DNA of 64,000 nt from CAYNLK01 sp964398055. Lineage in GTDB: Bacteria > Chloroflexota > Anaerolineae > 4572-78 > J111. The stretch is taken from assembly GCA_964398055.1 (NCBI GenBank), contig CAYNLK010000019.1, positions 1 through 64,000 of the forward strand. The letters are read 5' to 3'. The notes beneath the pieces are model-generated. The model worked only from the letters and a program-made list of their open reading frames with translations, searched no databases and was not told the DNA's origin. A program made the translations under genes and the position numbers. This document shows, in pieces, positions 1 through 6,926 of the stretch. Each line of letters begins with the position of its first letter. The stretch's first letter is position 1.

Positions 1-51
1 AGTTGATGTGGTTTTTAATGTGCTTTCTGCTATCTTTTGGCGAAACTACAG

Positions 52-110
52 TAATGAGTAATGAACAATGAGCAAAGAGGAATCGTCCTACAAATTGCTC
101 ATTGTTCATT
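52..110. repeat. Inverted repeat downstream of glyA
   Basis: The arms at 60-75 and 95-110 are perfect 16-bp inverted copies built on AATGAACAATGAGCAA. The element lies just past the glyA stop on the glyA 3' side. There is no T-run after the hairpin, so it looks like a dispersed palindrome and not an intrinsic terminator. Confidence 0.7.
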
Positions 111-133
111 GTTCATTGGTAATTGATAATTAC

Positions 134-1405
134 CTATTCCAATCCCGGCACCGGGAAACGAGCGCACAACTCGGCTGTAATTTGCCGAACTTCCTTCAGT
201 TTAGCCTCATCGCCGGCATTGAAGAGAGCGCCCAAAATCGACTGGGCCACAGTCTCCATTTCAGGCTGGCGGAAGCCCCGCGTGGTTACCGCCGGCGTCC
301 CCAGGCGAATACCGCTGGTGACCATTGGTGGTTGCGGGTCAAACGGCACCATATTTTTGTTGACGGTGATGCCGGCGGCGTGCAGGGCATCTTCGGCTTT
401 CTGGCCGGTGATGTGGGCGTTGCGCACATCGACCAGCAGCAAGTGGTTGTCGGTCCCGCCGGAAACCGGACGCAGGCCGCCGGCAATCAGGCCATCGGCC
501 AGAGTCCGGGCGTTATCCAAAACCGCCTGCTGGTAGGCTTTGAAACCGGGTTGGAGAGCTTCCTGAAAAGCCACCGCTTTGGCGGCGATAATGTGCATCA
601 ATGGCCCCCCCTGAATACCCGGAAAGACTGCCTTGTCGATGGCTTTGGCGTGCTCCTCTTTACACAGAATCAGGCCGCCCCGCGGACCACGCAACGTTTT
701 ATGGGTGGTGGTGGTGACCACGTCACAATAGGGCACCGGGTCGGGGTGGAGACCGACGGCAATCAGACCGGCGATGTGAGCCATATCCATCATCAGGTAG
801 GCCCCAACGCTGTCGGCAATTTCTCGCAAACGAGCAAAATCAAACAACCGTGGATAGGCGCTGGCCCCGGCCACGATCAGTTTGGGCCGGTGTTCCTGAG
901 CCAACCCAGCGATATTATCGTAGTCCAGCTGCTCGGTTTCGGGATGAACCCCATAATGGGCAAAATTGTAGAAATGGCCGGAGAAATTGATTTTGCGGCC
1001 GTGGGTCAAGTGACCGCCGTGATCCAGCTTAAAGGCCAGAACCGTATCGCCGGGCTGGAGGAGAGCTAAATAGGCGGCGGCATTGGCCTGGGAACCGGAG
1101 TGAGGCTGGACATTGGCGTGCTCAGCCTTGAACAGTTTTTTGGCCCGAGCGCGGGCCAACTCTTCGGCAACATCGACAAACTCGCAGCCGCCGTAATAAC
1201 GGCGGCCGGGATAACCTTCGGCATATTTGTTAGTCATGACGCAGCCTTGCGTGGCCAAAACCGCGGCGCTGGTATAGTTTTCCGAAGCAATCAACTCGAT
1301 CTGGTCTCGCTGGCGGCGGCGCTCCTGTTTGATCGCCTCCAGGATTTCGGGGTCAACCGCGCTGAGCAGGGCATCGATGGCGGCGACTCGGGCATTTTGG
1401 CTCAT
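134..1405 (-). CDS. glyA: Serine hydroxymethyltransferase
   Basis: This PLP enzyme interconverts serine and glycine and charges tetrahydrofolate with a one-carbon unit in the cytoplasm. The protein has about 423 residues, the usual length. It shows the N-terminal QIELIASENYTS motif, the GYPGRRYYGG substrate loop, and TTTTHKTLRGPRGG, which holds the PLP-binding Lys. The ATG at 1405 is chosen because AAAGGAG lies eight bases upstream; an in-frame start 13 codons earlier has no such site. A tRNA-Val gene with its own terminator lies upstream on the same strand, so glyA probably has a separate promoter in the short gap. The family assignment is secure. Confidence 0.97.
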   Translation of the reverse strand: MSQNARVAAIDALLSAVDPEILEAIKQERRRQRDQIELIASENYTSAAVLATQGCVMTNKYAEGYPGRRYYGGCEFVDVAEELARARAKKLFKAEHANVQPHSGSQANAAAYLALLQPGDTVLAFKLDHGGHLTHGRKINFSGHFYNFAHYGVHPETEQLDYDNIAGLAQEHRPKLIVAGASAYPRLFDFARLREIADSVGAYLMMDMAHIAGLIAVGLHPDPVPYCDVVTTTTHKTLRGPRGGLILCKEEHAKAIDKAVFPGIQGGPLMHIIAAKAVAFQEALQPGFKAYQQAVLDNARTLADGLIAGGLRPVSGGTDNHLLLVDVRNAHITGQKAEDALHAAGITVNKNMVPFDPQPPMVTSGIRLGTPAVTTRGFRQPEMETVAQSILGALFNAGDEAKLKEVRQITAELCARFPVPGLE

Positions 1406-1474
1406 TTTGGAATCTCCTTTGACGGCAATAACTCGGTCAGGCAAAATAATGGGGTAAGCTTGCTTGTCTCAAAC

Positions 1475-1501
1475 AAAAAAAAGAGTCTGGCAAGCCAGAC
1501 T
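1475..1501 (-). terminator. Intrinsic terminator after tRNA-Val
   Basis: On the minus strand the stem AGTCTGGC/GCCAGACT (1484-1501) is followed by a run of eight T (1475-1482 read in reverse). It lies seven bases past the tRNA 3' end and would separate the tRNA from glyA. Confidence 0.88.
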
Positions 1502-1507
1502 GGTAAG

Positions 1508-1581
1508 TGGGCGGTACAAGACTTGAACTTGTGGCCTCCACGATGTCAACGTGGCGCTCTAACCAACTGAGCTAACCGCCC
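1508..1581 (-). tRNA. tRNA-Val (anticodon GAC)
   Basis: The minus strand folds as a full cloverleaf. The acceptor GGGCGGT pairs with ACCGCCC, the D arm is GCTCAGTTGGTTAGAGC, the anticodon stem is CCACG/CGTGG with loop TTGACAT (anticodon GAC), and the T arm is ACAAG-TTCAAGT-CTTGT. The discriminator base is A and CCA is not encoded. Confidence 0.95.
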
Positions 1582-1594
1582 TGATGTCAAAACG

Positions 1595-1622
1595 ATTATA
1601 CCACTCGAAGCCAAAAGTGCAA
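1595..1622 (-). promoter_or_regulatory. Probable tRNA-Val promoter
   Basis: The -10 box is a perfect TATAAT (1600 down to 1595), about 14 bases before the tRNA 5' end. The -35 box is poor: TTGCAC at 16-bp spacing is the best match. This is consistent with a strong short-leader tRNA promoter. Confidence 0.6.
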
Positions 1623-1665
1623 AATCGACATTAGCCGTGGGTGCGTCCAGAATTTTAGGTGGATA

Positions 1666-1759
1666 AGGTGACCGGCACTTTCACCACGATTTCTGAGCAA
1701 AAATTAAGGCGATTTGACTGCAATTCCAAGCCAAGATGAGTTGGAAGTGCCGGTCACCT
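1666..1759. repeat. Palindromic element, AGGTGACCGGCACTT family
   Basis: Perfect 15-bp inverted arms lie at 1666-1680 and 1745-1759, about 94 bp end to end, in the gap between tRNA-Val and the SCP2-like gene. The left arm runs on into TCACCA, which is also seen next to the left arm of the element inside V-ATPase subunit A (36371-36456). There is no coding potential. The rest of the 1582-1888 gap holds only this element and the promoter/operator below. Confidence 0.85.
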
Positions 1760-1824
1760 AAAAAATTGGATAGACCCTTAGCCGTAGATGCGGGTAATTA
1801 AGTACTGTTCAGTTCCAACTTGAC

Positions 1825-1845
1825 TTGTAGTATAATTCACTACAA
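1825..1845 (+). promoter_or_regulatory. Dyad over a -10 box upstream of the SCP2-like gene
   Basis: TTGTAGT-N7-ACTACAA is a 7-bp dyad that contains TATAAT at 1831-1836. It lies 44 bases upstream of the start codon. A repressor bound here would cover the -10 box. The matching -35 box is weak. Confidence 0.5.
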
Positions 1846-1888
1846 AGTGAAGCAATAACCCAAAAAATCACTGGGGAGAAGTATAAAA

Positions 1889-2308
1889 ATGGGAGACGCG
1901 ATTCCGTTTGCCACGGACGCCTGGATTAAACGATTGGGCGCGGCCTGCAACAGCAGCGAAACGTATCGCCAGGCGGCCAAGAATTGGGAAGGGGACCTGT
2001 ATTTCATCGTCGAGCCGGAAGGGAGCCTGACCGAACCCATCTACATGTATATGGACCTGTATCACGGCCAATGTCGCCAGGCCTTTATTGCCGAAGACCC
2101 CACCGCTTTGACCCCGGAATTTACCATCAGCGCGCCCCTCAGTCGCTGGAAGGAGTTAGCCGAAAAGAAAACCGACCCCATTAAAATGCTACTGACTCGC
2201 AAATTGTCTCTCAAAGGGAATATGGCTAAAGTGATGCGCAACGCCAAAGCCGCTCAGGCCCTGGTCAACTGTTCTACCAGTTTCGAAACCAGATTTCCGG
2301 GGGATTGA
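1889..2308 (+). CDS. SCP2 sterol-carrier-like protein
   Basis: This cytoplasmic protein of 139 residues fits the single-domain SCP2/sterol-carrier fold in length and pattern. There is a beta-rich half with EGDLYFIVEPEGSLTEPIYMY, then FTISAPLSRWKELAEKKTDP, and a C-terminal LTRKLSLKGNMAKVMRNAKA typical of the KxxxxGdm...l segment. Such proteins bind lipids or act as accessory domains of other enzymes; the ligand cannot be read from sequence. The start has GGGGAG 12 bases upstream. It appears monocistronic and faces the SulP gene tail to tail. The preceding palindromic operator suggests repressor control. Confidence 0.75.
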   Translation: MGDAIPFATDAWIKRLGAACNSSETYRQAAKNWEGDLYFIVEPEGSLTEPIYMYMDLYHGQCRQAFIAEDPTALTPEFTISAPLSRWKELAEKKTDPIKMLLTRKLSLKGNMAKVMRNAKAAQALVNCSTSFETRFPGD

Positions 2309-2352
2309 AGGGGTTGGTTTGTTGGTTTGTTGGTTAGTTGGATGGTTGGTTA
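2309..2352. repeat. Short GTTGGTT-type simple repeat
   Basis: Degenerate tandem GGTTGGTTT/GTTGGTTAG units fill the gap between the SCP2-like gene and the SulP gene. Similar GGTTGGTTGG tracts occur at 13627-13690 and 53961-54017. Confidence 0.6.
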
Positions 2353-2383
2353 GAGCTGATGGCGTTGACTCGGTTGGGTCCGG

Positions 2384-4147
2384 TTAGCAACAAGCTGGCT
2401 GAGATATAGGGTTTGGGCCGGTCAGGTGGGTGGCCAGGCGTAACGCTTGATGCGTTGACTCAAATAGGGTATCGGTGGCCTTGAAGGTCCGTCCGTTGCC
2501 TACCAGCGACTTGAGACCGGAGCTGGCCAGGGTGGCCTCGATTTCGTTGGTCACACCGCATAATAATACAGTGGTGCCAAGCTGGTCGGCCCGGGTGACC
2601 AGCCCTTCCAGAGCCGTTACCCCGGTGCTGGCCAGCAAGTGCATATGGCGCAGCCGCAGAATAATTACCCTGACCCCTCGCTGCAGTATCTCTTCAACGT
2701 GCTGCTCCAAATCCTCGACCGCCCCAAAATAGAGCGCCCCCTCAACGTTAATGAGGGCCACTGGTGGACAGTCCTGCAGCACCTCTTCCAGACTATGCTC
2801 CACAAATTCCCGGTCGTCCTTGAGAGTGAGATAACTTAAACGCAAGTGGCTACTCTCATACAGATAAATCCCAATCGACAACACCGCCCCCAGATAGATA
2901 GCCCAATGCAATGGCAACAGCAAGGTCGCCCCAAAGGTAACTGCCAGCACCAGCCGGCTTACACCCCGGCTTTGCCAGGTCAACTTGAGATGGCGGCGGT
3001 CGATCATACTGAAAGCCGACACAATCACCACCCCGGCCAAACTGGCCACCGGAATGAAGCCAATCAAACCAGCACAGGCCAATACAGCCAGTAATACAAA
3101 CAGGCCGGAGAAGGCGCTCGCCAGCCGGGTTTTAGCCCCGCTGTCAAAGTTGACCGCGCTGCGCGACGGCGAACCGGAGGAAGGAATAGCCTGGAAAAAG
3201 CCGCCGGCCATCGACGCCAGTCCTTGGGCGACAAACTCACGCGAGGCATTGACCCGCTGCCCGGAGGATAGCCCAATCGCCTTCGCCACCGACATTGTCT
3301 CAACTAAACCGAGTAGGGCCACCGCTCCGGCGCTGGTCAGCAACGTTTGCGCCTGTGACCAACCGATTTGAGGGACATGCAAGCTCAAGCCAACGTTGCT
3401 TAACAGGCCGAGGTCGCTGACCAGCTTGACGCCCTGCTCATGCCAACCGGTTACCACCACAAAAGCGCCGGTCAGGACGATGGCCAATAAGGCGGCCGGG
3501 ATTTTCTGACTGAACTGTTTACTGACCAAAAGCACACCGATGGCCAACAGACCGGTCAGCAACACATACGGATTAAATTGAGGCAGTCTCCGCAATAACT
3601 CCCACCCAATTGTAATGGTATCAGCGCCGACCGGCCGGGGCAACCCCAATAGATTACTCAGTTGGTTGATGATGATAAGTACTCCGGCCCCGGCCAAAAA
3701 GCCGGTTAGCACCGAGTTAGAAACATAGCGGATTATGGTCCCGAGTTTGAACACCCCTAACAAAAATCTAATCAGGCCGCTGAGAATAGCCAGAGCAAAG
3801 ACCGCATCCAGACCGGCTCCGCCGCTAACGACAGCCAGAACCCCAACCGTCACCAGGGCTGAGGCATTACTTGGGCCGGTGACCAGGTGATTGGAGCTGC
3901 CGAACAGCGCCCCGACAATGGTTGGAATAATTGCGGCATAAAGTCCATAAATGGGATTGACGCCGGCAATCCCGGCGTAGGCCATCGCTTGGGGAATGGC
4001 CACCATAGCCACAGTCAACCCGGCCACCAGATCAAAACGGAGTGATTGCTGCAAATAATCAGTCGTCCGGACCACAAATTGATGCGATGGTCCAGCGACG
4101 AAGGTAGGAAATTTGGAAATTCTGGGCATCAAAGGAAGTGCTGACAT
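2384..4147 (-). CDS. SulP/SLC26 anion transporter with STAS domain
   Basis: This is a membrane protein of about 587 residues. The SulP core contains about a dozen hydrophobic segments and the family signatures GLTVAMVAIPQAMAYAGIAG and PIYGLYAAIIPTIVGALFGS. Next come VTGPSNASALVTVG and, later, AIPSSGSPSRSAVNF. A cytoplasmic STAS domain follows, ending with the helix-rich HMHLLASTGVTALEGLV stretch. Family members carry sulfate, bicarbonate or other anions; the substrate is not determinable here. ATG 4147 is preferred because AAGGAAAAC lies eight bases upstream. The longer frame begins at a TTG (4204) inside the T-run of a terminator. No sulfate-assimilation genes are adjacent. Confidence 0.92.
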   Translation of the reverse strand: MSALPLMPRISKFPTFVAGPSHQFVVRTTDYLQQSLRFDLVAGLTVAMVAIPQAMAYAGIAGVNPIYGLYAAIIPTIVGALFGSSNHLVTGPSNASALVTVGVLAVVSGGAGLDAVFALAILSGLIRFLLGVFKLGTIIRYVSNSVLTGFLAGAGVLIIINQLSNLLGLPRPVGADTITIGWELLRRLPQFNPYVLLTGLLAIGVLLVSKQFSQKIPAALLAIVLTGAFVVVTGWHEQGVKLVSDLGLLSNVGLSLHVPQIGWSQAQTLLTSAGAVALLGLVETMSVAKAIGLSSGQRVNASREFVAQGLASMAGGFFQAIPSSGSPSRSAVNFDSGAKTRLASAFSGLFVLLAVLACAGLIGFIPVASLAGVVIVSAFSMIDRRHLKLTWQSRGVSRLVLAVTFGATLLLPLHWAIYLGAVLSIGIYLYESSHLRLSYLTLKDDREFVEHSLEEVLQDCPPVALINVEGALYFGAVEDLEQHVEEILQRGVRVIILRLRHMHLLASTGVTALEGLVTRADQLGTTVLLCGVTNEIEATLASSGLKSLVGNGRTFKATDTLFESTHQALRLATHLTGPNPISQPACC

Positions 4148-4202
4148 TAAAGTTTTCCTTGCCTCAATCGAGTTCGTAGTTGGCTGCGATTGCTCGTTGT
4201 TC

Positions 4203-4234
4203 AAAAAAAGAGGGTGTCCCGGTGGGACACCCTC
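4203..4234 (-). terminator. Intrinsic terminator in the SulP leader
   Basis: An 11-bp perfect stem (4210-4220 with 4224-4234, loop of 3) is followed on the minus strand by seven T. It lies about 55 bases before the SulP start, and no minus-strand gene precedes it. It is therefore either an attenuator for SulP or the end of an unrecognised short transcript. Confidence 0.8.
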
Positions 4235-4545
4235 AAGCAGGCGGTAAATTATCCGACTCTAACACCGTTTTCTGGTTGAATTAGGGGTTAAGGTTGTCCA
4301 CCTCACCGGTTCTGGTCCAATCGGCGTTGAATGGGTCAGGTCGTATCGGTTTCCAGATAAAACTTGAAAATATAGTCAGTTCAGTAAGTTTGGCTCAGGT
4401 TCAGATCGATGATGCTGGAAATTGGATTGATTTGGAATACCGCCCAAAAAACTAAACTACTCCGCAAAAGTTAACACACCTGCCGTAATGACTGCCATGT
4501 TAACGATAACAATCATAATATACCCGATTTAATGTTGTAAAACTA

Positions 4546-4559
4546 GTGACAAATGTCAC
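4546..4559. promoter_or_regulatory. Dyad GTGACA-AA-TGTCAC
   Basis: A symmetric 14-bp site lies next to the possible minus-strand promoter of SulP and about 110 bp upstream of the GntR promoter. It looks like an operator. The regulator is unknown. Confidence 0.4.
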
Positions 4560-4668
4560 AAAAAAAGGTGACAAGTAGCTCAAATTGGTAATAGGTCATA
4601 CCAGAGGAAATGGCCGATCTACCAGCGGTTGGAATTACCTGCAAAATTAGAATTTGGATCTACAAATA

Positions 4669-4697
4669 TTGACTCTTTTTGAAAAATATTATATACT
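4669..4697 (+). promoter_or_regulatory. Sigma-70 promoter of the GntR regulator
   Basis: TTGACT (4669-4674) and TATACT (4692-4697) are separated by exactly 17 bp. The start codon is about 90 bp downstream and the surroundings are AT-rich. Confidence 0.8.
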
Positions 4698-4715
4698 GGA
4701 AGATGTAGAATAGCT

Positions 4716-4740
4716 ATACTGCTATACACTACTACAGTAT
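4716..4740 (+). promoter_or_regulatory. Putative operator downstream of the GntR promoter
   Basis: ATACTG-N13-CAGTAT is an inverted repeat beginning about 19 bases after the -10 box, where a bound repressor would block transcription. Direct GCTATAC repeats overlap its left half. Autoregulation by the adjacent GntR protein is inferred from position only. Confidence 0.45.
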
Positions 4741-4789
4741 TTCAGCTTTTACCAAAATGAACTCTCTCTTTCAATGGAGATTATGGGTT

Positions 4790-5536
4790 ATGTTCAAAAA
4801 GATTCCTCGAGCCCGCTTGTATGAACTGGTGGCCGAAGAAGTGGAAAAAGCCATCCTGGACGGCCATTATGAAATCGGCTCACGCTTGCCATCCGAACAG
4901 AACCTAGCCGACCAGTTTGAGGTCAGCCGGAATGTGGTGCGCGAGGCGTTAAAGGTGTTGCAAGAGAGAGGGCTGGTGCAGGTGCTCGATGGTAGCGGCG
5001 CCTACGTGGCCCAGCCAGACTCCGGGGCAACCGCCTCGGCCTTGGGGCGCTATATCCGCCTGATTGGGGCAAATTCTGCCATCGACGCGCTTTACGAGAC
5101 GCGCATCGCCCTGGAGGGTTTCAACGCCCGCCTGGCGGCGCAGCGCGCCACCCCAGAGCAAATTGGGGAGCTTGAAGCGCTGATCGAGCATATGCGTGAG
5201 AGCATCGGACTATCCAGCGAAGCATGGACGAGGGCTGACCTGGAATTTCACCTGGCGATGGCGCGGGCGACCAACAATCCTTTCCAATCACTACTATTGA
5301 AGCCGCTGGTGGAACAGTTGCGTGAGGTGATTGCCCAGGGGTTTGACAACCTTACCGCGGCTCAGACAGGTCTTGCGGCGCATGAAAAGCTACTGGAGTG
5401 TATTAAAACCCATGATCCGGAAGGCGCCTATAATACCATTATCGCCCACCTGATCCACTCCAAGAGGACCGTGAAAGAGAAGCTGATCGAAAACAAGCTG
5501 GGCAACGCCGTTATACCCGTTAAGGGGAAAAAGTGA
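4790..5536 (+). CDS. GntR/FadR-family transcriptional regulator
   Basis: This DNA-binding regulator of about 248 residues heads the sugar-acid cluster. The N-terminal winged helix carries the GntR signature: GSRLPSEQNLADQFEVSRNV then REALKVLQERGLVQV. The C-terminal all-helical FCD effector domain shows the family metal/ligand pattern, with TRADLEFHLAMARATNNP and a late HLIHSKR. ATG 4790 has GGAG ten bases upstream; the in-frame ATG at 4757 has no ribosome-binding site. FadR-type regulators of this group usually respond to sugar acids such as gluconate or uronates, which fits the neighbouring genes. The actual inducer is not known. Confidence 0.9.
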   Translation: MFKKIPRARLYELVAEEVEKAILDGHYEIGSRLPSEQNLADQFEVSRNVVREALKVLQERGLVQVLDGSGAYVAQPDSGATASALGRYIRLIGANSAIDALYETRIALEGFNARLAAQRATPEQIGELEALIEHMRESIGLSSEAWTRADLEFHLAMARATNNPFQSLLLKPLVEQLREVIAQGFDNLTAAQTGLAAHEKLLECIKTHDPEGAYNTIIAHLIHSKRTVKEKLIENKLGNAVIPVKGKK

Positions 5537-5745
5537 CATTTTTCCGGCGACAGGTCGGCTAAAAATGCAAGTTTTCATCCGTAACGAGTATAAGGTTGCG
5601 GCGTAACCCCTGGTATCCATTTTTTTGTTAATTGCCACAGCTACGGTAGCTACAAAGGAGGTGAGAAGAACATTTTTTATACTCTATTTGCGGCCAGACC
5701 CAAAAAACTAATTTTTGAAGCTCTTGATTTGAAAGGAGATAAAAG

Positions 5746-6858
5746 ATGAATCGAAAGATCGTCAATATTTTGGGCATATTCTTGGTGCTGATGATTGTGC
5801 TGATTGCCTGCCAACCGGTCGCCCCGGCATCTCAAGCGCCGCAGCCGGCCGAGGCCGAGCCGACTCAGGCCGCCGAACAGCCCGCTGCGGAGGGCCAGAA
5901 AGTGGTTGGCCTGGTGCAGATCGACCTGAGCCACCCGTTCCACCTAGGCGAAGTGGAAGGCGCCAAAGAGGCCGCTCGACGTTACGGCTTTGACCTGAAG
6001 GTCACCTCCGGCGAAGGGGATGTCAACAAGCAGATCCAGGCTTTTGAAAACTTGGTCAACGAGGGCGTCGACGCCATCGCCGTCAACTTCATCGATGTCA
6101 AGGCCTTTGGCCCGGCCATGGAGAAAGCCAAAGCCGCCGGCATCCCGGTCATCTGCCTGCACAGCCAGACGGACGGCTGCGCCACCGTGCTGGGCTTTGA
6201 TGAGTGGTACACCGGCAATGAAGTGGGCAAGTATGGGGTGGAGTTGCTGAAGCAGAAGAACGGCGATTATGTCGGCAAGGTCGCCAACCTGCAAGGGCTG
6301 TTGGGCCAGGGCTTGAACGAAGCCCGCACCGGCGGTTGGGAAGAGATCATGACCCAGTACCCCGGCATCGAAGTTGTGGCTAAAGAGCCAACCTCCTGGG
6401 ATCCCAAGAAGGCCGTCGAGATTATGGAAAACTGGCTGACCGCCTATCCGGACCTGGACCTGATCTACGGCAACAGCGATGGACTGACCGTGCCGGCTTC
6501 CAACACGATCGAGCAGGCCGGCAAGTTGTGGGACGGCCAACCCGGCAAACCGGGTGAGCAGATCATCGTCACCTCGGTTGACGGCTCCGATTTTGCCCTG
6601 GAAGCGATCAAGAATGGCAAGATGTCCTCTACTTTCCTATATGCCCCCGAGTACACCGGCTTCTGGAAAGCCTGGGCCCCCTTCCGGATAGCTATGGGCG
6701 AGGATATGGGACCTGAAGTCAAGATCAAAGGCACCCTGGTGACTTCCGAGAATGTGGACAAGATTATGGAGTTGGCCAAGGATCAGAAGGAAAAAATCAC
6801 CGACTTCCCCTTTGAAAAGAGCTTGCCCGAAATCATTGAAGAGTACATGAGCAAATAG
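5746..6858 (+). CDS. Sugar ABC transporter substrate-binding lipoprotein
   Basis: This extracytoplasmic receptor of 370 residues belongs to the ribose/galactose-type periplasmic-binding family. It begins with a lipoprotein signal peptide, lipobox LIAC with Cys22, then an Ala/Pro/Glu-rich linker. The mature domain starts VVGLVQIDLSHPFHLGEVEG and contains NKQIQAFENLVNEGVDAIAV, as in RbsB/XylF relatives. AAAGGAG lies seven bases before the ATG. It is the first transport gene after the regulator, separated by a 209-bp gap that may hold its own promoter. A strong hairpin follows its stop, common after binding-protein genes that need higher expression than the rest of the operon. The ligand is unknown; a sugar or sugar acid is inferred. 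Confidence 0.92.
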   Translation: MNRKIVNILGIFLVLMIVLIACQPVAPASQAPQPAEAEPTQAAEQPAAEGQKVVGLVQIDLSHPFHLGEVEGAKEAARRYGFDLKVTSGEGDVNKQIQAFENLVNEGVDAIAVNFIDVKAFGPAMEKAKAAGIPVICLHSQTDGCATVLGFDEWYTGNEVGKYGVELLKQKNGDYVGKVANLQGLLGQGLNEARTGGWEEIMTQYPGIEVVAKEPTSWDPKKAVEIMENWLTAYPDLDLIYGNSDGLTVPASNTIEQAGKLWDGQPGKPGEQIIVTSVDGSDFALEAIKNGKMSSTFLYAPEYTGFWKAWAPFRIAMGEDMGPEVKIKGTLVTSENVDKIMELAKDQKEKITDFPFEKSLPEIIEEYMSK

Positions 6859-6863
6859 GTATC

Positions 6864-6897
6864 AGGTGACAGTCACTTAAAAGAGTGACTGTCACCT
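6864..6897 (+). repeat. Hairpin after the binding-protein gene
   Basis: A perfect 14-bp stem, AGGTGACAGTCACT and its complement, with a 6-nt loop, begins five bases past the stop. There is no T-run, so mRNA stabilisation is likelier than termination. The arm resembles the AGGTGACCGGCACTT palindromes. Confidence 0.75.
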
Positions 6898-6926
6898 TGC
6901 CCTGGCACCTCGCAGATAAAAGCATT

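Larger units (their letters stand above)
4235..4789. other. Intergenic region between SulP and GntR genes
   Basis: The 555 bp contain no coding frame that can be supported. The right part is AT-rich and holds the GntR promoter and operator. The left part (4240-4400) would be transcribed as the SulP leader. A weak minus-strand promoter may lie near 4518-4545 (TATTAT -10 with TTTTAC -35). Confidence 0.6.

Noticed and set aside
68..1069. Plus-strand frame of 333 codons over glyA
   Set aside because: It is antisense to a canonical serine hydroxymethyltransferase and has no homology or initiation signal.
6885..6926. GTG start for the sugar ABC ATPase
   Set aside because: The codon lies in the arm of a stable hairpin and the extra 14 residues have no counterpart in the family; the ATG at 6927 is preferred, although it too has a poor ribosome-binding site.
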